A stretch of 64,000 nt of DNA from Microbacterium sp. SZ1 (GTDB lineage Bacteria > Actinomycetota > Actinomycetes > Actinomycetales > Microbacteriaceae): assembly GCF_002362255.1 (NCBI RefSeq), contig NZ_LPVV01000023.1, forward strand, positions 1 to 64,000, in the 5' to 3' direction. The translations under genes were made by a program, and so were the position numbers. The notes beneath the pieces were generated by a model. The model saw nothing but the letters and a program-made list of their open reading frames with translations, did not search any database and was not told where the DNA came from. Positions 39,800 through 47,435 of this stretch are shown here, one piece after another (position 1 is the stretch's first letter; each line of letters starts with the position of its first letter).

Positions 39800-40255
39800 A
39801 TGGACGATTCTGTCGATCGCGCGATCCTGGCCGAGATATCCCGCGACGGGCGTGCAACGCTCGCGCACCTGTCGGAGTCGGTCGGCCTCTCCGTGTCGGC
39901 GGTGCAGTCCCGACTGCGCCGCCTCGAGACGCGCGGCGTGATCACCGGCTACCGCGCGATCCTCGATCCCGAGCAGGTCGGCGCTCCTCTGTCGGCCTTC
40001 ATCGAGATCACGCCGCTCGACCCCGCCCAGCCCGACGACGCCCCGGAGCTGCTCGAACACCTGACGGCGATCGAGGCGTGCCACTCGATCGCGGGAGATG
40101 CGAGCTACATGCTGTTCGTCCGTGTCGCGACGCCGCGCCACCTCGAGGAGCTCGTCCGCGACATCCGCCTCGCTGCGAACGTCAACACCCGGACGACGGT
40201 CGTGCTGCAGACGTACTACGAGCACCGGCCGCTCGTCACGGTCGCCGAGGGATAG
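39800..40255 (+). CDS. Lrp/AsnC-family regulator
   Basis: Feast/famine regulator of 151 residues. Helix-turn-helix: DRAILAEISRDGRATLAHLSESVGLSVSAVQSRLRRLETRGVI; the RAM effector domain follows with FIEITPLD, EACHSIAGDASYMLFVRVAT and NTRTTVVLQTYYEHRPL. It is divergent from the DUF6421-SDR pair, which it likely controls with an amino acid as effector. TAATCT lies 7 nt before the ATG. Confidence 0.93.
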   Translation: MDDSVDRAILAEISRDGRATLAHLSESVGLSVSAVQSRLRRLETRGVITGYRAILDPEQVGAPLSAFIEITPLDPAQPDDAPELLEHLTAIEACHSIAGDASYMLFVRVATPRHLEELVRDIRLAANVNTRTTVVLQTYYEHRPLVTVAEG

Positions 40256-40309
40256 CGCGCGCCGAGCGGAGCGCGGTACGGTGACCACAACCGACGCACA
40301 GGAGCACCG

Positions 40310-40600
40310 ATGTCCTTCCAGGCATACCTCGACAAGGTCGAGACCCAGACCGGACTCACCCCGCGGCAGTTCATCGAACTCGCGAAAGAGAACGGCTTCG
40401 ACGAGACGACGAAGTCCACCGTCGTCCTCAACTGGCTCAAGGAGGAGTACTCCCTCGGCCACGGGCACGCTCAGGCCATGGTGCACGTGATTCTCAAGGG
40501 GCCGAAGATCGGCGACAAGCACGTCGGCACGGGCGGCGCGCACGGCGACAAGAGCGACACGCTGTGGCTGGACGGCAAGGACTCGAACCCGAACCCCTGA
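40310..40600 (+). CDS. DUF4287 domain protein
   Basis: Ninety-six residues: SFQAYLDKVETQTGLTPRQF followed by VLNWLKEEYSLGHGHAQAMVHVI, the complete DUF4287 helical domain, then a polar tail rich in Gly, Lys and Asp. AGGAGC precedes the ATG. DUF4287 proteins are widespread, sometimes fused to DUF5655; function unknown. Confidence 0.88.
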   Translation: MSFQAYLDKVETQTGLTPRQFIELAKENGFDETTKSTVVLNWLKEEYSLGHGHAQAMVHVILKGPKIGDKHVGTGGAHGDKSDTLWLDGKDSNPNP

Positions 40601-40623
40601 CCGGCCGGAAAAGGCGCGGCCAG

Positions 40624-40629
40624 TAGGAT
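40624..40629 (+). promoter_or_regulatory. -10 box, menA
   Basis: TAGGAT, 7 nt before the GTG at 40637. Confidence 0.5.
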
Positions 40630-40636
40630 TCCCTCC

Positions 40637-41611
40637 GTGGCAGCATCGACCCAGCGCAAGAAGAAGAGCCGGCCCTCGTCGCGGAAGCCCGTGCGGGCGA
40701 GCGGCAACCCCGCGAAGAAGCCGATCGTCGAAGCGGGCCCCATCACGGCTCGGGACTGGATCGGCGCTGCGCGCCTGCGGACCCTTCCGCTCGCGATCGC
40801 CCCGGTGGTCATCGGCACGGGCGCTGCCCGCAGCACCGGACCCGAGTTCCACTGGGTCATCGCCCTCGCCTGTCTCGCCGTCGCCGTGCTGCTGCAGATC
40901 GGCGTGAACTTCACGAACGACTACAGTGACGGCATCCGCGGCACGGATGCCGTGCGAGTCGGCCCGGCGCGACTCACCGCCTCCGGGCGTGTGAAGCCGC
41001 GCACCGTGCTGGTCATCGGACTGGTCTTCTTCGCTCTCGCTGCGGCCGTCGGCGTCGCGATCGTCGTCCGCACGGAGCAGTGGTGGATGCTGGCGGTCGG
41101 CGCCGCGTGTATCGTCGCGGCCTGGTTCTACACCGGCGGCAAGCGCCCCTACGGCTACTTCGGGCTGGGCGAGGTCTTCGTCTTCGTGTTCTTCGGGCTC
41201 GTCGCGACGCTCGGAACCACGTGGGTGCAGGTCTTCCAGCTCCCGCAGCAGGCGTGGCTCGGCGCGATCGCGGCCGGACTCTTCGCCTGCGCGGTGCTGC
41301 TCGCCAACAACCTTCGTGACATCGATCAGGACCGCCTCGTCGGCAAGCGCACGCTCACGGTGCTGATCGGCCGTCGCCCCACGCAGGTGCTCTTCACGCT
41401 CTTCGTGCTGGCGCCCTTCGGCATCCTGGTCTTCCTCGCGCTGCTGTACCCGATCGCGTGGATCGGCGTGCTCGCACTGCTCGCGGGGCTGCCGGCGATC
41501 CTCATCGTGTGGACGTATCGCCAGCCGAAGGAGCTCGTGATCGCCCTCGCGCTGACGTCGCTCACGGCGCTGCTCTACGCGGGCGCGCTGTTCTGGGCCT
41601 TCGCGGGCTGA
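40637..41611 (+). CDS. menA: 1,4-dihydroxy-2-naphthoate polyprenyltransferase
   Basis: Membrane prenyltransferase of 324 residues that joins DHNA and a polyprenyl chain to make demethylmenaquinone. A basic 35-residue N-terminus precedes about nine helices. The first aspartate-rich motif is NFTNDYSDGIRGTD and the second NNLRDIDQDRLVGKRTL, both binding diphosphate through magnesium; GPARLTASG is also characteristic. Acts before MenG (62867) in the same pathway; the prenyl donor comes from the synthase at 63646. Confidence 0.95.
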   Translation: MAASTQRKKKSRPSSRKPVRASGNPAKKPIVEAGPITARDWIGAARLRTLPLAIAPVVIGTGAARSTGPEFHWVIALACLAVAVLLQIGVNFTNDYSDGIRGTDAVRVGPARLTASGRVKPRTVLVIGLVFFALAAAVGVAIVVRTEQWWMLAVGAACIVAAWFYTGGKRPYGYFGLGEVFVFVFFGLVATLGTTWVQVFQLPQQAWLGAIAAGLFACAVLLANNLRDIDQDRLVGKRTLTVLIGRRPTQVLFTLFVLAPFGILVFLALLYPIAWIGVLALLAGLPAILIVWTYRQPKELVIALALTSLTALLYAGALFWAFAG

Positions 41612-41623
41612 CGCCGAGACGCG

Positions 41624-41908
41624 TCAGGGGTGGTCTGACCCGTCGACCGCGGCGTCCTCGACATCCGCGTCGGCCTGACCGGCCACCGGGCGCCCCTCTC
41701 GGCGCTCGTGGATGCGCGCCGAGGCGTCGGACAGCGGAGTCCGCAGGAAGATCATCGAGATGCTGGCCCCGATGAGCGCGGCGAAGATCGCGGCGAGCCA
41801 CCAGAACTCGCGGAAGATCGGGAAGAAGAACCACATCACGGCGAGCGGGACGAGGAACGCCAGCAGCCGCAGCACGGTGTAGACGAGGAGAGGGGCGGGC
41901 TTCTTCAC
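41624..41908 (-). CDS. DUF4229 small membrane protein
   Basis: Ninety-four residues with two helices (about 9-27 and 33-55) and an acidic, disordered tail from residue 60. The start is the GTG at 41908, 6 nt after a minus-strand TAGACT. DUF4229 proteins usually lie in actinobacterial menaquinone loci, as here beside menA; role unknown. Confidence 0.85.
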   Translation of the reverse strand: MKKPAPLLVYTVLRLLAFLVPLAVMWFFFPIFREFWWLAAIFAALIGASISMIFLRTPLSDASARIHERREGRPVAGQADADVEDAAVDGSDHP

Positions 41909-41914
41909 CAGGAC

Positions 41915-41920
41915 AGTCTA
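41915..41920 (-). promoter_or_regulatory. -10 box, DUF4229 gene
   Basis: Minus-strand TAGACT, 6 nt before the GTG. Confidence 0.5.
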
Positions 41921-41957
41921 CGTTCGGGTGTCCAGCAGCAGGCTGGGAGTGGGGCCG

Positions 41958-42845
41958 TCAGAGATCGAGGGACGCGAGGGGGATGCCGCGCACGACGCGC
42001 TTCCACGGGTGTTCGCCGAGGGTCCACAGGTAGCCGGCGTCGAGGTCGAGGGCGAGGTCCTCGCACCCGACGGGCAGCGGGACGGCGCTCCGCTTCAGAC
42101 CGTCGAGGGGTCCGGTCCAGAGCGCGCCGGGGCGGAGCAGATCGGACTGCGAGACGAAGGAGCGCTCGCCCCAGCGCACCGCACCCTGCATACGCGGGAT
42201 GCCGGGAGCTGCGCGCTCGATCTCGGTGAAGCCGCCGCCGTCTCCTTCGGGCAGCGAGAACTCGCCGATCCTGCCGCTGTCGTCCCTCCGGTACTCGCCG
42301 ATCAGCACGCGCGGCAGCGGCGACCCGTCGGTGTCGAACACCCGGCCGATGTACGAGCAGCGCAGCGCGACCGGGTGCACGCGGGTGCGCACCGCGACCA
42401 GCGCCGTGACGCGCGGACCGCACCGCGTCGACCCGGCCAGCCGCCGAGCGAGGGCTCCGCGTATCCGGCGCACCCGCGCGAGGTCGAACTCCCAGATGCC
42501 GTCGCGGGTGGCGGCGACGAACAGTCGGTCGCCGAACCACGCAAGGCCGCCGGCGTGGATCGGCGCGGGCTGCAGTTCGCCGCCCTCCTCGACGGCGAGC
42601 AGCACGTCGAGGTGGCGCGAGCGGTCGAGGTCGACGAGTGCGACGCGCGAAGCGAGATGGTGCCCGTCGAGGCGCTGCCGGAACCAGCTGACGGCGAGGG
42701 TGCGCCGACCGTGCCACACCCCGAGGTCGACGCCCTGCGGATACCACCGCCTGGTCCACGAGCGGGCGGTCAGCCACCGCAGGTCGATCGCGTCGCGACG
42801 CTTCTGCCGCACGGGGCGCCACGTGGTTCCGAACGGCCAGAGCAT
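41958..42845 (-). CDS. Hypothetical beta-propeller-like protein next to glycan genes
   Basis: Soluble protein of 295 residues without signal peptide. Repeated strand patterns with W and D/G turns (GVWHGRRTLAVSWF, GGLAWFGDRLFVAATRDGIWEFDL, GAVRWGERSFVSQ, GYLWTLGEHPWKRV) suggest a beta-propeller. It diverges from the surface-glycan operon, so it may belong to that module. No family recognised with confidence. Confidence 0.65.
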   Translation of the reverse strand: MLWPFGTTWRPVRQKRRDAIDLRWLTARSWTRRWYPQGVDLGVWHGRRTLAVSWFRQRLDGHHLASRVALVDLDRSRHLDVLLAVEEGGELQPAPIHAGGLAWFGDRLFVAATRDGIWEFDLARVRRIRGALARRLAGSTRCGPRVTALVAVRTRVHPVALRCSYIGRVFDTDGSPLPRVLIGEYRRDDSGRIGEFSLPEGDGGGFTEIERAAPGIPRMQGAVRWGERSFVSQSDLLRPGALWTGPLDGLKRSAVPLPVGCEDLALDLDAGYLWTLGEHPWKRVVRGIPLASLDL

Positions 42846-42985
42846 CTCCCCATCGTCGCCGATCCAGCACTCGGGCGCGAATGCGAGAGGGCGCGTCGCG
42901 CCGGGTCACCGCCCGTTCACCTGGGCGTCGCCGTCCGGCAACGAGAGCCTGCGACCATTCCGGGACCGTCCACCCCGGGAGTTCC

Positions 42986-43966
42986 GTGCGCACACCGCTC
43001 GTCACCGTCATCCTTCCTGCGAAGGACGCAGGCGCGTACATCGGCACGACGCTGGAGACGCTGACCCGACAGTTCGACGACCCGGCGGCGCTGCAGCTCG
43101 TCGCGATCGATGACGGCTCCCGCGACGACACCGGGGCGATCATGCGCACCTACGCCGAACGGATGCCGCGCGCCACCGTCATCTTCAACCCGCGCCCCCG
43201 CGGCCTGGCGAGCGCGCGAAATCAGGGGCTCGCCGAGGTCGAGGGAGACGCGTTCTGCTTCCTCGACGGCGACGACTGGATGCAGCCGCGGCGCCTCGAG
43301 GTGCTGGCGCGCCGGCTGCGCGAGCTCGACTGCGATGTCGTGCGCACCGACCACGTGACCGTGCGCGACGGGGTGCGCGCGCTGGTCAGGGCGCCGCACC
43401 CGTGGCGGGAGCAGGTCCAGTCGCCGCGCGATGCGATCCTGCCCGAAGACGAGCCGACGATGGTCGACTACCCCTTCGCCTGGGCGGGGATGCTGCACCG
43501 CCGCGTGCTCGACGAGGGCCTCGCCGGTTTCACCCCCGGGCTCTTCACGGCAGAGGACCGCCCATGGATCTGGCGTCTCCACCTGCAGGCGAGGTCGTTC
43601 GCGGTGGTCGACGCACCTGCGCTGCTCTATCGCCGCGGGGTGTCGACGTCGCTCACCCAGGTGCGCGATCGGCGCCAGCTCGACTTCGTGAGGGCGATGG
43701 ACGAGGTGCTCGACATCGTGAGCGCGGATGCCGAGGCCGAGCGCTTCCTGCCGAAGGCGGTGTGGACGCTGCTCGCTCTCAGCTCGCGCCACCTCGTCCG
43801 CGCACGGCGGATGACGCCGGGGCTGCGCGCGGAGATGCGCTCCGGCATCCGCGGACTGCTCGCGCGACTGCCCTCGGTCGAATCGGATGCCGTGCTCGGC
43901 CGCCTCGACGGTCCGCGGCGCCGGGTGCTCGCATCGCTCCTGCGCTCGGTCGAGTCGGCGGCATGA
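42986..43966 (+). CDS. Family 2 glycosyltransferase
   Basis: GT-A glycosyltransferase of 326 residues. The nucleotide-binding start is VTVILPAKDAGAYIGTTLETL, then AIDDGSRDDT and FCFLDGDDWM, which holds the metal-binding D-x-D. A histidine/proline-rich acceptor region follows and the C-terminus is helical. GGGAG is 6 nt before the GTG at 42986. First gene of a five-gene overlapping operon; likely adds a sugar to a surface glycan carrying the nonulosonic acid. Confidence 0.88.
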   Translation: MRTPLVTVILPAKDAGAYIGTTLETLTRQFDDPAALQLVAIDDGSRDDTGAIMRTYAERMPRATVIFNPRPRGLASARNQGLAEVEGDAFCFLDGDDWMQPRRLEVLARRLRELDCDVVRTDHVTVRDGVRALVRAPHPWREQVQSPRDAILPEDEPTMVDYPFAWAGMLHRRVLDEGLAGFTPGLFTAEDRPWIWRLHLQARSFAVVDAPALLYRRGVSTSLTQVRDRRQLDFVRAMDEVLDIVSADAEAERFLPKAVWTLLALSSRHLVRARRMTPGLRAEMRSGIRGLLARLPSVESDAVLGRLDGPRRRVLASLLRSVESAA

Positions 43967-45306
43967 CGCAGCTGTTCGCGCTGCACAGCGCCTACGCCCT
44001 CTCGACGGCGGTCGCCGCGCTCGACGCGGGTCTGCTCGGCGACGATGACGACCGGGTGCTCGTTCCCTTCGTCTCCGCGCGGGTGCCGGAGACCACCGTC
44101 GGCATCCTCGACGACCCGGCGCTCGCGACACTGCGCGCACGGTTCGACCGCATCGAGGATCTCGACGCGCTGCTGGGGCCGCTGCATCCGAGCGCCTGGA
44201 AGCCGGAGAAGGCCGAGCTGACGGTGCTCGAACGGCTGCTCACCCGGGCCTGGGGGCTCGACGGCGACGACCTCGAGATCCTCGTGCAGAGCCCCCAGGT
44301 CGCGCCCGCGCTGACGCTGATGCGGCTCTTCCCCCGGGCGCGCATCACGATCGTGGGGGACGGGCTGATGACGTACTCGCCGCTGCGAGTGAGGCTGCCC
44401 CACACGATCACCGCGCGTATCGGCCGGGTCGTGTACGCCGACGTCGTCCCCGGTGTCACGCCGTTGGCGGCCTCGCCACGTGCGACCGTCGTGCCCGTCT
44501 CGGCCGAGGCCTTCCGTCGTGTGCTGCTCGAGGCGGCTCCGGCGGACGCGGGGGCCGATCGAGGCGACGGCGAGACGGTGCTCGTGCTCGGTCAGTACCT
44601 CGCCGCCCTGGGGCTCCTCTCCGACGCCGAGGAGGTCGCCCAGCAGCGGCAGATGATCGATCTCGCGGCACGGCGGCGACCGAGCCGGATCGTGTTCAAA
44701 CCGCATCCCTCCGCTCCGCCCCGGGTGACCGATGCGCTGCGCGAGCACGCGCGGTCGTCGTCCGTGGAGTTCGTCGAGTACCGCGGCGGACTGTCGGCGG
44801 AGGTGCTCGCGGAACGGCTCGACGCACGCACCGTGATCGCCGGTTTCTCGACCGCGCTGCCGACCGTGCAGAGCGCCTTCGGTCGCGAGATCGACGCGGT
44901 CGGCACCGACGCCCTGCTGCGCCGTCTCACCCCGTTCGAGAACAGCAACCGCGTCCCCGCGACGATCGTCGACGTGCTCACCCGCACGGACTCGGCGTAT
45001 CGGGAGCCGGCGCAGCTGCAGCTGCTCGTCGACGCGGTGGGCTACGCCATGCAGCCGCTCGTCGCTGCGCACCTGCGCCCGCGGGCGGAAGCGCTGCTGC
45101 GCGGCATCCGCCCCGTCGATCGCGATCGCTACTTCTCGCCGCAGCGTCTGGCCGAACTGCGCCTCCCCGGAGCGCCGCCGCCGACCCTGGCGGATCGCGC
45201 GCTGCGGCCGGCGGGCGGCGTCGGACGGGTGGAGGAGCTTCGGCTCACCGCACTGGGCGCTCGGCGCCGCATCGGACGCGCCTGGCGCGTCCTGAGAGGA
45301 CGATGA
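43963..45306 (+). CDS. Polysialyltransferase-family-like glycosyltransferase
   Basis: Protein of 447 residues with elements of bacterial sialyl/polysialyltransferases (GT-B): ITIVGDGLMTYSPLR near the D/E-D/E-G position, the HP motif in FKPHPSAPP and the S/T motif AGFSTALPTVQSAFG. The N-terminus FALHSAYALSTAVAALDAG resembles family starts. ATGA overlap with the GT2 gene selects the start. It likely transfers the CMP-activated nonulosonic acid made by the next two genes; linkage unknown. Confidence 0.8.
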   Translation: MTQLFALHSAYALSTAVAALDAGLLGDDDDRVLVPFVSARVPETTVGILDDPALATLRARFDRIEDLDALLGPLHPSAWKPEKAELTVLERLLTRAWGLDGDDLEILVQSPQVAPALTLMRLFPRARITIVGDGLMTYSPLRVRLPHTITARIGRVVYADVVPGVTPLAASPRATVVPVSAEAFRRVLLEAAPADAGADRGDGETVLVLGQYLAALGLLSDAEEVAQQRQMIDLAARRRPSRIVFKPHPSAPPRVTDALREHARSSSVEFVEYRGGLSAEVLAERLDARTVIAGFSTALPTVQSAFGREIDAVGTDALLRRLTPFENSNRVPATIVDVLTRTDSAYREPAQLQLLVDAVGYAMQPLVAAHLRPRAEALLRGIRPVDRDRYFSPQRLAELRLPGAPPPTLADRALRPAGGVGRVEELRLTALGARRRIGRAWRVLRGR

Positions 45307-46478
45307 CGATGCCGAATCCTGCGACGACGACCGGGCGCGCGGTCGCGATCATCCCGGCCCGGGGCGGATCCAAGGGCGTGCCACGCAAGAACGTGCAGCG
45401 CGTGGGCGGAGTGCCGCTCATCGAGCGCGCGGTGCGCAGCGCGCTCGCCGCCGAGGGCATCGACCTCGTGGTCGTGTCGACCGACGACGCCGAGATCGCG
45501 GCGGTCGCGTCGGCCGCGGGAGCGGTCGTCGTGCGGCGACCGGACGAGCTCTCGGGCGACACCGCGTCGTCGGAGAGCGCGATCCTCCACGCTCTCGACG
45601 AGATCGAAGCGGCCGGGGAGCGGGTCGAGGTCGTGGCGTTCCTGCAGGCCACGTCGCCGTTCATCTCCTCCCAGGCGCTCGCCGGCGCCGTGCGCGAGGT
45701 GCGGGACGACCGCGCCGACAGCGTGTTCTCGGCGTTCGAGACGTACGGGTTCCTCTGGGCACGCACGGGCGACGACGCGGCGGTGGCGATCAACCATGAG
45801 GCGGGGCATCGCCCGCGGCGCCAGGACCGCGAGCCGCACTACCTCGAGACCGGGGCGTTCTACGTCTTCCGGGCGGATGGGTTCCGCGAGGCGCGGCACC
45901 GGTTCTTCGGTCGCATCCGCATCGCCGAGGTGCCCGAGTGGTCGGCCATCGAGATCGACGACGCGCAGCAGCTCGAGATCGCCCGCGCGCTCGCCGCCCT
46001 GCACGAGACGCCGGAGCGGATTCCGGTGCGCGCCGTGGTGACCGACTTCGACGGAGTGCACACCGATGACACCGCGAGCGTGGATGCCGACGGCGTCGAG
46101 CGGGTCAGGGTGAGCCGAGAGGACGGCATGGGGGTGTCGCTGCTGCGCAGGGCCGGCATCCCGATGCTCATCCTCTCCACCGAGGTGAACGCGGTGGTGC
46201 GGGCCAGGGCCGAGAAGCTCCGGGTCCCGGTGCTGCACGGCATCGAAGACAAGGAGTCGGCGCTGCGCGGGTGGGCCGAGGAGAACGGCATCGCGCTCGA
46301 CGAGATCGCCTACCTCGGCAACGACGTGAACGATCTCCCCGCGATGCGGATCGTCGGCTGGCCGGTCGCGGTCGCGAACGCGCATCCGCGGGCGCTCGCC
46401 GAGGCGCGGGTCGTGCTGACGCGGCGAGGCGGTCGCGGTGCGGTGCGCGAGCTCGTCGAACGGGTGTTGCCCGCCTGA
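45303..46478 (+). CDS. neuA: CMP-nonulosonate cytidylyltransferase fused to HAD phosphatase
   Basis: Bifunctional protein of 391 residues. Residues 10-235 form NeuA: VAIIPARGGSKGVPRKNV (CTP-binding), VVSTDDAEIAAVA, FLQATSPF and LETGAFYVFR. Residues 240-391 form a KdsC-like HAD phosphatase: VVTDFDGVHTDD (two catalytic aspartates), ILSTE, K in EDKESALRGW and YLGNDVNDLPAM. The fusion couples dephosphorylation of the NeuB-type 9-phosphate product to CMP activation. Overlaps the preceding gene by 4 nt. Confidence 0.92.
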   Translation: MTMPNPATTTGRAVAIIPARGGSKGVPRKNVQRVGGVPLIERAVRSALAAEGIDLVVVSTDDAEIAAVASAAGAVVVRRPDELSGDTASSESAILHALDEIEAAGERVEVVAFLQATSPFISSQALAGAVREVRDDRADSVFSAFETYGFLWARTGDDAAVAINHEAGHRPRRQDREPHYLETGAFYVFRADGFREARHRFFGRIRIAEVPEWSAIEIDDAQQLEIARALAALHETPERIPVRAVVTDFDGVHTDDTASVDADGVERVRVSREDGMGVSLLRRAGIPMLILSTEVNAVVRARAEKLRVPVLHGIEDKESALRGWAEENGIALDEIAYLGNDVNDLPAMRIVGWPVAVANAHPRALAEARVVLTRRGGRGAVRELVERVLPA

Positions 46479-46562
46479 CGGGTGCCGGTAACCGTCCTGT
46501 CGCGCGGTGTTCACTCTCGGCGCGTACCCAGGAGGGAAGGCCATTCGACGACCGGAGGAACC

Positions 46563-47435
46563 ATGACTGTCAGCATCGGATCGCGCGTCATCGGAGGCGG
46601 TCGTCCCGCCTACGTCATCGCCGAGATCGGCCTGAACCACAACGGCGACGTCGACATCGCCAAGCGCCTCATCGACGTCGCGGCGAAGGCCGGCGCGGAT
46701 GCCGTGAAGTTCCAGAAGCGCACGCCGGAGATCTCGACGCCCGAGCACATGCGCGACGTGATGCGCGAGACGCCGTGGGGCACGATGACCTACTTCGAGT
46801 ACCGCCATCGCATCGAGTTCGGCCGAGACGAGTACGTCGAGATCGGCGACCATGCCACGATGCTCGGCCTCGACTGGTTCGCCTCGCCGTGGGACGTGCC
46901 GAGCGTGGAGTTCCTCGAAGACCTGAACGTCGTCGCGCACAAGGTCGCGTCGGCGAGCCTCACCGACACCGAGCTGCTCGTCGCGCTGCGCGAGACCGGC
47001 AAGCCGATCATCCTGTCGACCGGGATGTCGACCATGGAGCAGATCGATCGTGCGCTCGACACCCTGGGCACCGACCGGGTCGTTCTCATGCACGCCACGT
47101 CGACCTACCCGCTGGAGCCCGAGGAGGCGAACCTGCGGATGATCGCCACGCTGCGCGACCGGTACGCAGGCGTCCCCGTGGGGTACTCGGGTCACGAGCG
47201 CGGTCTGCAGATCTCGCTCGCCGCCGTCGCGCTCGGTGCCGTCGCGGTCGAGCGCCACATCACTCTCGACCGCACGATGTGGGGATCCGACCACGCCGCG
47301 TCCCTCGAGCCGACCGGTCTCGAGCACCTCGTGCGCGACATCCGCGTGATCGAGAAGGCGCTCGGCGACGGCGTCAAGCGCGTGTTCGACAGCGAGCGCG
47401 CCCCGATGGCCAAGCTGCGCCGCGTCCCGGCATGA
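46563..47435 (+). CDS. neuB: Nonulosonic acid synthase, NeuB-like, SAF domain missing
   Basis: PEP-dependent aldol synthase of 290 residues: AYVIAEIGLNHNGDVDIAKR, AVKFQKRTPE (PEP-binding lysine), HKVASASLTD, PIILSTGMST, GYSGHERG and VERHITLDRTMWGSDHAASLEP including metal-binding histidines. Typical NeuB/SpsE/LegI proteins reach 340-350 residues with a C-terminal SAF (antifreeze-like) domain; here the chain stops at APMAKLRRVPA with none. ACCGGAGG lies before the ATG. It makes the nonulosonic acid; whether ManNAc or a 6-deoxy sugar is the substrate is not decidable. Confidence 0.9.
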   Translation: MTVSIGSRVIGGGRPAYVIAEIGLNHNGDVDIAKRLIDVAAKAGADAVKFQKRTPEISTPEHMRDVMRETPWGTMTYFEYRHRIEFGRDEYVEIGDHATMLGLDWFASPWDVPSVEFLEDLNVVAHKVASASLTDTELLVALRETGKPIILSTGMSTMEQIDRALDTLGTDRVVLMHATSTYPLEPEEANLRMIATLRDRYAGVPVGYSGHERGLQISLAAVALGAVAVERHITLDRTMWGSDHAASLEPTGLEHLVRDIRVIEKALGDGVKRVFDSERAPMAKLRRVPA

